A DNA stretch of 55,621 nt from Azotobacter beijerinckii. Its GTDB lineage: Bacteria; Pseudomonadota; Gammaproteobacteria; Pseudomonadales; Pseudomonadaceae. Shown here one piece after another: positions 7,387 to 16,900 of the stretch. The notes beneath the pieces are model-generated. The model saw nothing but the letters and a program-made list of their open reading frames with translations. It was not told the origin of the DNA and searched no databases. Both the position numbers and the translations under genes were made by a program. Every line of letters starts with the position of its first letter. Positions within the stretch are counted from its first letter, which is position 1. The DNA is taken from assembly GCF_900110885.1 (NCBI RefSeq), contig NZ_FOFJ01000027.1, positions 1 to 55,621 of the forward strand, given 5' to 3'.

Positions 7387-8637
7387 TCACACATGCCCCA
7401 GGGCGCCGACGATCTCCATCCGCGCTGCCTTGCGTGCCGGAAGGCTTGCCGCCAGCAGGGAAAGCACCATCAGGGCCAGCAGACTCCAGAGCATTTCCTT
7501 AGGCACCAGGTAGACCTCCAGCGGAATGCGCCGGGTGATCTGCGGCGGAATCCAGGTCGGCTCAAAGGTGGCGATGCTCGACCACACGGCAAGGGTGAGC
7601 AGCACCCCGACCAGCGAGCCGATCAGGCCAAGCAGCATGCTTTCCAGGGCGAACAGCCCAACGATGCCACGGCGCTTCACGCCAAGGGCGCGCAGCGTGC
7701 CGATCTCCCGGGTACGCTCCATGATCGCCATGCCTACGGTGTTGACCACACTCATTACCACGATAGTGAAGACGATCAGGAAGGCGAACAGGAAGATCAC
7801 GTCGAACATGTTCTTGACCTTGGTGTAGAAGGTCGACAGCTCGTTCCAGGTCTTGATCTCGACATCCAGGCCATGGGCGGCCAGCTCGCTCTGCAGGGTC
7901 GCGCGCATCGGCTGGGTGAGCAGGCCGTCATTGAGTAGGACGTTGATCCGGTCGACGCTAGTGGTGTCGTAGAGGTTCTGGGCGAACTCCAGGCTGACCA
8001 GCATCAGCTTGTCCTCCAGGGCCTCGACTGGCGAGCTGAAGGTCTGCAGCATCTGCCCGTCGAGGGCATTGATCTGCCCGCTCACGGTCGGCGCCATCAC
8101 CACCACGGTATCGCCCTGCTTGAAGCGGAGCTGGTCGGCCAGCCCTTGGCTCATGCCCAGGCCGTTGGGCTTGTCGTCGGTCATGGGGTCGCCGTCGAAC
8201 AACCGCATGTTGCCCACCTTGGTTCGCGAGTGGCTGCGGATGACATCGACCTTGGACGCCACCCGTCCGCTGGCGAGGAAGATGGTCGACACCTCGCCGT
8301 TGCTGACCAAGCCGGAAATGTTCAGCTCCGGGGTGGAAATGCGGATCTCCGGATGGGCCTGCAGGACCTCGTCGATCACCCGCACATCCTCCTCGTTGAG
8401 CAGGTAGCGCGTCGGATCGAGCTTGCCCTCTTCGAGGAAGCCCTTCTTGAAGATCGACATGTGGCCGTTGCCCTGGATGTGGATGTAGGAATCCTCCAGG
8501 CTGGTGAAGATATAAGCGGTGAAACCACCCAGGGCGTTGACCGCAGCGAAGCCGAGACCGATCGCCATCACGGTGAACAGCGAGCGGCGGCCGTTGCGGA
8601 ACAGGTTGCGCGTGGCGAGCTTGAACCAGGTGATCAT
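7387..8637 (-). CDS. FtsX/LolCE-type ABC transporter permease
   Basis: A 416-residue inner-membrane protein with MacB/FtsX/LolCE topology. It has one N-terminal transmembrane segment (MITWFKLATRNLFRNGRRS, then FTVMAIGLGFAAVNALGGF), a periplasmic domain of about 240 residues, and three C-terminal transmembrane segments (VIFLFAFLIVFTIVVMSVV; LFALESMLLGLIGSLVGVLL; LLALMVLSLLAASLPA). The coupling segment MERTREIGTLRALGVKRR before the second segment is the typical contact with the ATPase. Its ATG at 8637 overlaps the ATPase stop by 4 bases (ATGA), so the two are translationally coupled. Such permeases do not form import channels but pump periplasmic or membrane cargo; LolCDE passes lipoproteins to LolA. 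The next gene encodes a LolA-like carrier, supporting a shared pathway. Confidence 0.9.
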   Translation of the reverse strand: MITWFKLATRNLFRNGRRSLFTVMAIGLGFAAVNALGGFTAYIFTSLEDSYIHIQGNGHMSIFKKGFLEEGKLDPTRYLLNEEDVRVIDEVLQAHPEIRISTPELNISGLVSNGEVSTIFLASGRVASKVDVIRSHSRTKVGNMRLFDGDPMTDDKPNGLGMSQGLADQLRFKQGDTVVVMAPTVSGQINALDGQMLQTFSSPVEALEDKLMLVSLEFAQNLYDTTSVDRINVLLNDGLLTQPMRATLQSELAAHGLDVEIKTWNELSTFYTKVKNMFDVIFLFAFLIVFTIVVMSVVNTVGMAIMERTREIGTLRALGVKRRGIVGLFALESMLLGLIGSLVGVLLTLAVWSSIATFEPTWIPPQITRRIPLEVYLVPKEMLWSLLALMVLSLLAASLPARKAARMEIVGALGHV

Positions 8638-9386
8638 GGGCGGCTCCCTGCAATGCGGGTCTGGGCGGCCGGGCGCTCCGGCTGACTGTCGCTGCCGATC
8701 TCGCCGTCCTGCATCAGGACGCGGCGCTTGACGCTCTCCAGCAGACGCTGGTCATGGGTGGAGAAGACGAAGGCGGTGCCGTGGCTGGCGTTGATGTTCA
8801 GCATCAGCTCGATGATCCGCCGGGCGTTGCCCGAGTCGAGGTTGGCGGTGGGCTCGTCGGCGATCACCAGGGCCGGGTCGGTGACCAGTGCCCGGGCGAT
8901 GGCGACCCTCTGCTGCTGGCCGCCGGAGAGCTTGGCCGGACGGTGGGCGACATGCTTCTCGAGGCCCACCTCGGCCAGCCGCTCCAGCGCCCGCTGGCGG
9001 GCGACCGAGGACGAGGCCCCGGCGATCTGCAGCGGCAGCATGACGTTCTCCAGCGCCGAGAGCACCGGCACCAGGTTGAAGTTCTGGAAGACGAAACCGA
9101 TCATCCGGTTGCGCAGCTCGCTGCGCGCATTGTCCGACAGGTCGTTGACCTCCTGGCCGTCGATCAGCACCGAGCCCGTGGTGGGCGAGTCGAGCATCCC
9201 GATGAGGTTGCACAGGGTCGACTTGCCTGACCCGGACGGCCCCCAGATCGCGACGAACTCGCGCGTCTGGATGATGAGGTCGATGCCCTTGAGGGCGATC
9301 ACCGGATTTTCGCCAATCTGGTAGTGCTTGGTGGCCCGGCGCAGCTCGATGAGCGGGGCCGTTCCGATCGAGGTAATGGTGTTCAT
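8634..9386 (-). CDS. ABC transporter ATP-binding protein, LolD/MacB type
   Basis: A 250-residue ATPase. Walker A is [12 protein letters not shown], the Q-loop lies in GFVFQNFNLVPVLSALENV, the signature is LSGGQQQRVAIARAL, Walker B is ALVIADEPTANLD, and the switch His is in FSTHDQRL. The sequence fits the LolD/MacB subfamily. The start at 9386 (MNTITSIGTAPLIELRRATKHY) matches family length; the frame is open far upstream but that part is the shadow of arsD. The gene begins 110 bases after the arsD stop and overlaps the permease gene. A 110-base gap could hold a promoter, so whether it is transcribed with ars is not proven by sequence. Confidence 0.92.
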   Translation of the reverse strand: MNTITSIGTAPLIELRRATKHYQIGENPVIALKGIDLIIQTREFVAIWGPSGSGKSTLCNLIGMLDSPTTGSVLIDGQEVNDLSDNARSELRNRMIGFVFQNFNLVPVLSALENVMLPLQIAGASSSVARQRALERLAEVGLEKHVAHRPAKLSGGQQQRVAIARALVTDPALVIADEPTANLDSGNARRIIELMLNINASHGTAFVFSTHDQRLLESVKRRVLMQDGEIGSDSQPERPAAQTRIAGSRP

Positions 9387-9496
9387 GGTCGGGGTTTTCC
9401 TGATGCGTCCAATGCCCTTGAAATTCCCAGCAATCCGCGAAACCTGGGCGCGTCCGGGCCACGACGACTGCCGCGTGGCCCCGGACGCTGCGCCGG

Positions 9497-11425
9497 TTAT
9501 CGGCCGGACACGCCCGCCGTCTCGGCGGCGGCGTAGGCGATGACGAAATTGCCGTCGCGAACGCTGTGCACGCCGATCAGCCGGTCGCTGCCCTGGACCT
9601 GGATGATGAAGTTTCCGCCGCCGTCGATGGCGATCGCTTCGAAACGCTGCGGGGCTCCGTCCAGGCCGGTGCCGAGCAGCTTGCCGGCGGCCTCCTTGGC
9701 GGACCACAGGCGGGTGATCCACTCGTCCCGCACCGTGCCCTCCGCCGCCAGATCGTCCAGCAGCTCGCGCTCGCCGGTCGTGCTGAAGCTGCCGAGGAAG
9801 CCGGCATCGCGCGGGCGGATCTGCTCGATGTCGATGCCTACCGGCTGCTCGCAGGCAATCGCCACCGCGCGGTCCTCGCAATGCGCGATGCTGATCCTCG
9901 GCAGTCGCGAGTGGCCCTCCAGCGCCGCCACCAGCGGCTGGCCAGTCGCCTCGCGGTCGATGGCGAAAGCCGCCGGGTGCAGCATGTCCGGCGCCTCGCT
10001 GCGCGCGGCGAGCCAGGCGCGTACCGCGTCCTTCGCCGCTACCCGACCGAGCTGCCACTGCTGCTGGCGCGGCGGGACGCCGGCCTTGGCAGTGAAGTCC
10101 GCCATCTCGTCCAGATGCAGGTAGTGGCGCGCCAGTAGCAGGGCGTCGAAACCCTGGGTGTCAGCCTTGGTAATCAAACAGCACAGCGCACCCTGCGCCA
10201 GCGACGGCAGGTCGAGGGGACGGCTCAGCAGGTGCCGAGTCGGCTGGCGACGGAAGTCGAGCACCTGGGGCTGATTGCGGAACTTGATGCTCCCCCACTC
10301 CCGGACGCGCAGCCAGACCCCACCGGAACCGTCCTGGATTTCCACGTTGGCGTACATGGTCATCGCCTCGTCGCGGACGATCTCGATGCGGATCGGCGCC
10401 CGCGTGCCGGCCGGCGGCGTCGAACGGTACAGCTCGAGCTTGCCGAAGCCGATCGGCAGCACATAGCGGTCATGCTGCATCGCCCATACGCCGATGAACT
10501 GGCCGATTCCGTCGAACAGGGCCGGATCGATCAGCAGCTGGGGCTGGTCGATCGACCGGAACAGCTCGGTCGGCAGCCGGGTCACCAGGTCCGTCACCGC
10601 CCCCTCGTCGGCAATGATGATTTCGCCGGTCAGGCAATGGAAGCACGGCCCGTGGAACATATGGCGTTCCCGGTAGATATCCTCGCCGGTCAGGGGCAGA
10701 CGGTAGGGGTTGCTGAAGTTGCCGAAGGCCAGGTCGAGATCGACCCGGTAGGCGCTGGAGAACAGCACGGTCGCGGTGGTCGAGGGCATCTCCTGCCCCT
10801 CGAGCTGGATCGCCACGGCAATGCGCCAGACCTGGCCGTCGGCGTCGACCTCCTGCACCCGGGCGGTGATGTTCAGCACCTCGCTGTCGCGGTCGGACAC
10901 CTCGATCCAGCGGGTGGCCTTGACGTCCTCGAAACCGATCAGTCCCAGGCCGGGCGCCAGACAGGCCGCCGCCTCGGCCATCACCTCCAGGCTCATGGTC
11001 AGCGGCAGCACGGGCATGCAGGCGGAGACCGGCTTGACCCCGGGGGCGTGGACGAAGGCGTGGTCGGCAAGATACAGGTCCTCGTCCAGATGCAGCCTGC
11101 GCCGGATCGTCAGCGACTCGCCAGGGGCATAGGCCAGTACCTGACCGATGAAGGGCAGACTGCCCTCCTCCAGAGGCTCGGCGGCCGGTCCGGGCTCGGG
11201 CCGGGGTGCCGGCTCGCGGGCTTGGCACGACTCGGCCGGCGGAGATACTGCACCGTCGGCCAACGCCCGTGGTCCGGCTTGCACCACCGCGACGATCGCC
11301 GCGGTTTCCTCGGCCGGCTCCTCGTCCCGCAGCTCCTCGGCGGACTCCACCTCGTAGACGCGGGCGATCAGAGGCATGTCGCTGTTGCCATCGAGTACCA
11401 GATGGGAAAGGGTTGCGCTGCTCAT
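9497..11425 (-). CDS. arsD: ArsD: dehydratase plus Sfp-type phosphopantetheinyl transferase, phenolic-lipid FAS partner
   Basis: A 642-residue, two-function partner of ArsA. Residues 1-90 are a low-complexity, acidic/Ala-rich leader. Residues 95-400 form a double-hotdog dehydratase. The first catalytic motif is LADH with His122, followed by PVLPLTMSLEVMAEAA. The second is PALFDGIGQ with Asp305. Residues about 430-640 are an Sfp/AcpT-type transferase with VGIDIEQIRPRD and WSAKEAAGKLLG, the Mg2+ and CoA binding motifs. It should supply the DH step missing from ArsA and attach 4'-phosphopantetheine to the ArsA carrier domain. The start at 11425 overlaps the arsC stop (ATGA). Known from the described Azotobacter arsABCD operon; domain content read here. 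Confidence 0.93.
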   Translation of the reverse strand: MSSATLSHLVLDGNSDMPLIARVYEVESAEELRDEEPAEETAAIVAVVQAGPRALADGAVSPPAESCQAREPAPRPEPGPAAEPLEEGSLPFIGQVLAYAPGESLTIRRRLHLDEDLYLADHAFVHAPGVKPVSACMPVLPLTMSLEVMAEAAACLAPGLGLIGFEDVKATRWIEVSDRDSEVLNITARVQEVDADGQVWRIAVAIQLEGQEMPSTTATVLFSSAYRVDLDLAFGNFSNPYRLPLTGEDIYRERHMFHGPCFHCLTGEIIIADEGAVTDLVTRLPTELFRSIDQPQLLIDPALFDGIGQFIGVWAMQHDRYVLPIGFGKLELYRSTPPAGTRAPIRIEIVRDEAMTMYANVEIQDGSGGVWLRVREWGSIKFRNQPQVLDFRRQPTRHLLSRPLDLPSLAQGALCCLITKADTQGFDALLLARHYLHLDEMADFTAKAGVPPRQQQWQLGRVAAKDAVRAWLAARSEAPDMLHPAAFAIDREATGQPLVAALEGHSRLPRISIAHCEDRAVAIACEQPVGIDIEQIRPRDAGFLGSFSTTGERELLDDLAAEGTVRDEWITRLWSAKEAAGKLLGTGLDGAPQRFEAIAIDGGGNFIIQVQGSDRLIGVHSVRDGNFVIAYAAAETAGVSGR

Positions 11426-12651
11426 ATCTTCTCCAAAACCAGGCCGGTGATGGTCAACCCCGGCCCGAAGCCGAGGCACACGATACGAGTACCAACAGTG
11501 GCCTCCTCCAGATGCCGCATGAGAATGTGCGGGATCGTCGAGGAAGACATGTTGCCGTGCTCGAAGAAAACGCTCTTGCTGATCGCCACCTGATCGTCGG
11601 ACAGGCCCAGCTCCTCCTGGACATGCTCGACGATCTTCGGCCCGCCCGGATGGACGGCGAAGCTCATGGCGTCCTTCTCGCGCTCGAAGTCCATGCCGGC
11701 GCGCCGCAGCAGGTCCACCACGAAGGCCCTTACATGGCGCTTGATGATCACCGGCACCAAGGGCGAGAGGGTCATGACGTACTGGTGCGAACCAGGCACC
11801 CCGGTCATGGTGTCGGTCGAGTCCGGCAGCAGGTGCTCGCTCATCGCCAGGATGCGCAGGCCGCGCAGGCCCTGTCGGCGCAGCTCGTCCTCGGAATAGA
11901 CCGAGTACTTGATCAGCCCGTCGGAGAACAGGGTCGCCGAGATGATGTTGTCCGCCCGCGACTCGGCGATATTGTGGTGCGCGGACATCAGCTCGGTATG
12001 CACGATGTCCACCCGGGTCTTCGGCGGAGTGGCCCCCCACTGCGCCGAAGCGAGCATGCCATGGGCCATCTTGATCGCCGGGAAGGCGCCGTAGCAGCCC
12101 ATGGTGTAGCAGTGGGTCACCGTGGTCTCGAACCATTTGCGCCTGGACACCACGTGCTCGACGGGACTCGGCGACAGATAGCCGGTGCAGGTCACATGAA
12201 TGAGGTCGTCGGGCGGCGTGGCATCGGCCGCATACATCCGCTCGACGCCCTCCTCGACGACCTTGGCGAAACTTTCGTGGCGCGTCTTGAGGTCCGCTCC
12301 ACGCGGATCGTTCTTGATGTCGAACAGCCGCAGATGCTCCTCCCCAGGCTCGGGATCGGCGACATCGAAATTACCCTCGCCGAAACGGATATCGGTCAGC
12401 TTCGGAAAGTAGACCAGCTGCCGCTGCTTGATCTGCGCAGGCGATACGGCGTACTTGTCGAACTTCTCCTTCACCGTCTTGTAGACCTCGAGAAAGCCTT
12501 CCTCGTCGCTGATGTCGTTGCTCAGACAGTGGGCCTTGGCGAAGGCGTAGGCCGTCAGTTCGAGCGTGATCCGCTGGGGTACCGGCTTGGCCATCTGGAC
12601 CGGCATGAAGCTGCTCAGAACTGCACTGTTGGGATAAACCATGTCGTTCAT
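11422..12651 (-). CDS. arsC: ArsC: type III polyketide synthase (alkylpyrone synthase)
   Basis: A 409-residue chalcone-synthase-fold enzyme. The triad is visible: Cys186 in MGCYGAFPAIKMAHG, His334 in HPGGPKI and Asn367 in GNMSS. The C-terminal loop CLGFGPGLTITG is the family signature. In the described Azotobacter system ArsC extends a long-chain acyl starter, handed over directly by the type I FAS, with malonyl-CoA and releases alkylpyrones by lactonisation. The assignment as ArsC rather than ArsB rests on gene order, third in arsABCD. The start MNDMVYPNSAV at 12651 overlaps the arsB stop by 4 bases; the open frame upstream is antisense-free read-through of arsB and is not used. It is a clear paralogue of ArsB along its whole length. 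Confidence 0.93.
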   Translation of the reverse strand: MNDMVYPNSAVLSSFMPVQMAKPVPQRITLELTAYAFAKAHCLSNDISDEEGFLEVYKTVKEKFDKYAVSPAQIKQRQLVYFPKLTDIRFGEGNFDVADPEPGEEHLRLFDIKNDPRGADLKTRHESFAKVVEEGVERMYAADATPPDDLIHVTCTGYLSPSPVEHVVSRRKWFETTVTHCYTMGCYGAFPAIKMAHGMLASAQWGATPPKTRVDIVHTELMSAHHNIAESRADNIISATLFSDGLIKYSVYSEDELRRQGLRGLRILAMSEHLLPDSTDTMTGVPGSHQYVMTLSPLVPVIIKRHVRAFVVDLLRRAGMDFEREKDAMSFAVHPGGPKIVEHVQEELGLSDDQVAISKSVFFEHGNMSSSTIPHILMRHLEEATVGTRIVCLGFGPGLTITGLVLEKI

Positions 12652-13865
12652 ATTTTCTCCAGCACCATTCCGGTGACAGTCAGTCCGGGACCGAAACCAA
12701 GGCACACAACGCGCGTGCCGATATCCACCTCTTCGAGAACCTGTTTGAGAATGTGGGGAACGGTGGCAGAGGACATGTTGCCGTTCTCCAGGAACACGCT
12801 CTTGCTGATCGCCACCTGATCGTCGGCCAGTCCCAGATCCTCCTGGATGTGCTCGACGATCTTCGGCCCGCCCGGGTGGATGGCGAAGACCAGCTCGCGC
12901 TTTTGCCGCTCGAAGTCGATGCCGGCACGCTGCAGCAGGTTCATCACGAAGGCACGGACATGGCGCTTGATGACCACCGGCACCATCGGTGTGAGGGTCA
13001 TCAGGAACTGGTGCGAACCCGGAATCCAGGTCATCTCGTCGGCGGAGTCGGGCAGCAGGTGTTCGTTGATCGCCAGGACCCGCAGGCCGTGCAGTCCCTG
13101 CCGGCGCAGCTCCTCCTCGGAAAACACCGAGTACTTGATCAACCCGTCGGCGAACAGGGTCATGGTGATGATGTTTTCCGCCCGCGCATCGACGATGTTG
13201 TTATGCGCCGAGAGCAGCTCGGTGTGCACGATGTCGACCCGGTCCTTGATCGGGGTGATGCCGAAGTGCGACGAGGAGAGCATGCCGTGGGCCATCTTGA
13301 TCGCCGGGAAGGCGCCGTAGCAGCCCATGTGGTAGCTGTGGGTCACCGTGGTCTCGAACCAGCCGCGCTGCGCCGCCATCCGCTCGACCGGACTCGGCGA
13401 CAGATAGCCCGAGCAGGTCACGTGGATGAGATCGTCGGGCGCCTCGGCGGTATCCTTGAACATCAGCTCCAGACCCTGGTCGACGACCTTGGCGTAGCTC
13501 TCGTGACGGACCTTGAGATCCGCCCCGCGCGGGTCGTTGATCATGTCGAACAGCCGCAGGTAGGGATGCTCGGGCGGAGCGATGTCGACGTTGCCGTTGG
13601 AGAAACGGATATCGGAGACCTTCGGAAAGAAGATCAGCTGACGCCGCTTGATCTGCGAAGACGACAGGGCGTACTTGTCGAACTTCTCCTTCACCGTCTT
13701 GTAAACCTGGGCGAAGCTTGCTTCGTCGTCGCCGATGCCGTTGTTGATGCAATAGGCGCGGGCGAACGCGTAGGCGGACAACTCCAAGGTCAGGGCCTGG
13801 GGAACAGGCTTGGCCAGCTGTACGGGGGTGAACCCGCTGAGCACTGCATTATGGGGACTACTCAT
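12648..13865 (-). CDS. arsB: ArsB: type III polyketide synthase (alkylresorcinol synthase)
   Basis: A 405-residue type III PKS with Cys182 in MGCYGAFPAIKMAHG, His330 in HPGGPKI and Asn363 in GNMSS; the end of the protein reads CLGFGPGLTVTG then LEKI. In the characterised Azotobacter pathway ArsB takes a C22-C26 acyl chain from the type I FAS, adds three malonyl units and cyclises by aldol condensation to a 5-alkylresorcinol, the main cyst lipid. Assignment to ArsB rests on position directly after arsA. A strong site (AGGAGG, 7 bases before the ATG at 13865) suggests high, independent translation, while arsC and arsD that follow rely on overlapping starts. It is soluble and cytosolic. Confidence 0.94.
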   Translation of the reverse strand: MSSPHNAVLSGFTPVQLAKPVPQALTLELSAYAFARAYCINNGIGDDEASFAQVYKTVKEKFDKYALSSSQIKRRQLIFFPKVSDIRFSNGNVDIAPPEHPYLRLFDMINDPRGADLKVRHESYAKVVDQGLELMFKDTAEAPDDLIHVTCSGYLSPSPVERMAAQRGWFETTVTHSYHMGCYGAFPAIKMAHGMLSSSHFGITPIKDRVDIVHTELLSAHNNIVDARAENIITMTLFADGLIKYSVFSEEELRRQGLHGLRVLAINEHLLPDSADEMTWIPGSHQFLMTLTPMVPVVIKRHVRAFVMNLLQRAGIDFERQKRELVFAIHPGGPKIVEHIQEDLGLADDQVAISKSVFLENGNMSSATVPHILKQVLEEVDIGTRVVCLGFGPGLTVTGMVLEKI

Positions 13866-13903
13866 GGTATTTCCTCCTTGACTAAGCGGCGCCTCTACAG
13901 CGG

Positions 13904-13925
13904 TCCCGCGCCCACAGGCGCGGGA
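13904..13925 (-). other. Stem-loop in the arsA-arsB spacer
   Basis: TCCCGCGCC-CACA-GGCGCGGGA is a perfect 9-bp stem with a tetraloop in the 83-base gap, about 40 bases upstream of the arsB start. No U-run follows on the minus strand, so a processing or mRNA-stability role is more likely than full termination. Confidence 0.5.
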
Positions 13926-13948
13926 AAGACCAGAGGGGGCTATCCTGC

Positions 13949-16900
13949 CTAAGCTTGACGGTCTTGGTCTTGATCACGCCGCTTGCGCGGCTGCATCTGC
14001 TCGAGGATCTGCTCGAGGCTCGCCGTGATTACCAGCTCCGTTTCGCCACTGTTGCCCCGCCGGAGTTGCTCCAGGCAGTGACGGGTACCGACATCCAGCG
14101 GAATGGGATGGATGTTGCGTTCGGCGTAGAACCTGAGCATCTGGTCCCCGACCATGCCGGACTTCCAGGGACCCCAGTCGATGGCCAGCGCATGCACTCC
14201 GGGCCAGCGATGGCCGAGGCTGTCGGCCAGCTTGTTGAGCACCTCGTTGGCCGCGCTGTAGTCGGTCTGCCCCGCATTGCCGAAACGGCCGGCGATGGAG
14301 GAGAAGAACAGCACGAACTTCAGCCCTTCCGGACGCAACCGGCTGGCCAGCACCCGGGCACCGGCGACCTTGGTGTCGTACACCGAGGAGAAGGACTCCA
14401 GGGTCTTGTCGCGGATCAGCTTGTCGTCGATGACCCCGGCGCCGTGCAGGACGCCGTCGATACGCCCCCATTTCGCATAGATCCCGTCGATCAGCCGTCC
14501 GAAGGCCTCGCCGTCGCGCACATCCACCGCGTGGTACTCGACCTTCGCGCCGGTCGCCTCGAGCCGCGCGAGGTTGTCGCGGATCTCGCGATCCTTGAGC
14601 AGGCGCTTGAAGACCCGGTCCACCTCGGCCGGCTTCAGCTTCGTGCCCCCCTCGCCGCGCAGCTTGCCGATCAGCACCTGCTTGAGCTTCGCCGGATCGG
14701 CGATGCCGCGGGTGTCCTCGGCCTCCTCCTCCGGCAGCGGACTGCGTCCCAGCAGCACCAACTGCGGTCGATACTCCCGGCCCAGGGCGCTGGCGATCTC
14801 CGCGGTGATACCCCCGGCACCGCCGGTGATCAGTACCACGGCGCCTTCTTCCAGGGCCGGCAGGCCCGCTGCGGCCTGGGGTGCCTGCAGACCCAGCTCC
14901 AGCTGGCAGCGCCCTTTTGGGCCGTAGCCGACTTCCAGCGCAGGTACCCGCGCGGCCCACTCGCCCAGCACGCTCTCGACCACGGCATCGGCCGCCAGGG
15001 CCGGCGAGACGTCGATGCACTTGACGTGCACCTCGTCGCCCCACTCCCGCGACGCCGACTTGGCAACGCCCAGGGTGCCAGCAGACTCGATGGGCAGCTC
15101 GCGCGAGTGCTCGAGGCCGAAGCGACCGTCCAGCGCGGTGACGCTGAGCAGCCAGCCGGCACCGGCGCCGGTGGCGGCCTTGAGGTCCTGGTCGAAGACC
15201 TTGCACAACAGGAACAGCACCTTGGCCGGGGCGATGGACTCGCCCTCCCCGGTCGGCACGCCGAGCAGACTGACCAGCGTTCCGATCCGTACCTCGCCAA
15301 GCAGGTCGCGCAGCGCCTGCACCGACTCCAGCGACGCGGGATCGAACTCGAAGCGCTCATCGCCCAACGCGCGGTTTTCCTTGCCCGGAACGATCTGCTT
15401 CACCGGCTGCCCGGCCTGGCCGAGGGCGGCCCGGAAGGCCGTGGCCAGTTCCGAGTCGGCCCCCACCAGCAGTACCGGCAGGCCGGCTGCGGGCTGCGGG
15501 CCGGCCACCGCGTCCAGCGGGGCGGCGACGGCCTTGACGGTGTAGCAGTGCACGACTTGTTCCGGCGCAACTTCGGTTACGGACTCCGCTGTCTCAGCCG
15601 GCGATGCCGACAGCGGAGTCAGTGCTTTTTTTGAGGCATGGGCTCCGTCCCCGGCCGTCGAGGAGTTGTGCAGCTTGTCGTACCAGGCGACGATCTCGTT
15701 GAGGGTCTTTAGGCCGGTGAGCTCCTCGAACATCGCCTCCTCGTCGCGGCCCGCCATCAGGTTGTGACGATCCTTGAGCTGGCTCAGGACCTCGATGCGC
15801 TTGATCGAGTCGATGCCCAGATCGGCCTCCATGTGAGCGTCCAGGTCGAGCATGTCCTCCGGATAGCCGGTACGCTCGGAAACCGCCTGCAGCAGGTCGG
15901 CCTTGAACGCCTCGGTGGAGGCCTGCCCGGCGGGAGCGACGGCCTTGGCGGCCGGTGCGGCGGCAGCCGGAGCCGAAGCGGCTACCGACAGCTTGGGCGC
16001 CTCCTCAGGCACCTCGCCGCGCTGGATCGAGCCCTCGATGGTGGCCTGGGGCGCACGGCCGACCGGCAGAGCGGCGGCGTGCAGCGACAGCACCTGAGCC
16101 GGCAGTACCGGTGCAGGTGCAGGCGCCAGGCCGGCCTGGGAGACTACCTGCAGGGTCGCGCGCGGCTCGCCGAAGCTTGCCAGGTCTGCCCCTGCGAGGC
16201 TGCTCTGGAAGTCGAGGAACCGGCGCAACGTATCCTGCTGGTCACGTTGCAGCGCGATGAACTGCGCGATGACTTCCTGGACATGTGCGGCGTGCAACAG
16301 CGATGGGGCCGCCATCTCTGCCGGGAGATCTCCCGTCCGCAGCGTGTTGTCGTTTGCCATGCTGTACCTCCGTTGTGGCGCCTGGCGGTTGACGTTGACC
16401 GGGGTTATTGCCGGTCGAGCGAAACTTACATGGGCGACGGTCGAGACGCTCGCGGCCGTCTGCCCCTGGGGCCTCGGCGCTGCCGCCGGCAGTGCAGTCG
16501 GTGCGGCGGCCGGCGCCTTCGGCTCGGTGGCGATCTGGGCCGAGGCGATCGCCGGACGGGCCTTGGCCGGTGCATTCCAGGGCACCGCACGGGCGCCGTT
16601 GACACGCCAGATCAGCGGACCGGGCACGGCCCTGGTCTTGGCTCGGGCAAACACCTCCACCACCGTCAGCGCCTCGTAGCCGCGCCCCTTGAACCAGCGG
16701 CCGAAGTCCAGCGGCAGGCCGAGGGCGAACAGCTGGCCGAACACGTGGGCGAGCTGCACCCAGCCACCCCGGCCAGGCGCCTCGATGCCGAGCGCGGTGT
16801 GCGGGCGGTCGACGAGAATCCGGTCGACCAGCCCGGTCAGCACCAGGCCCGGACCGGCTTCGACGAAGACCCGCGCGCCAGCCTCGTAGAGCTGGTTGAT

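Noticed and set aside
11426..12136. N-terminal extension of the arsD frame
   Set aside because: It reads over arsC. The ATG at 11425 overlaps the arsC stop and gives a sensible ArsD.
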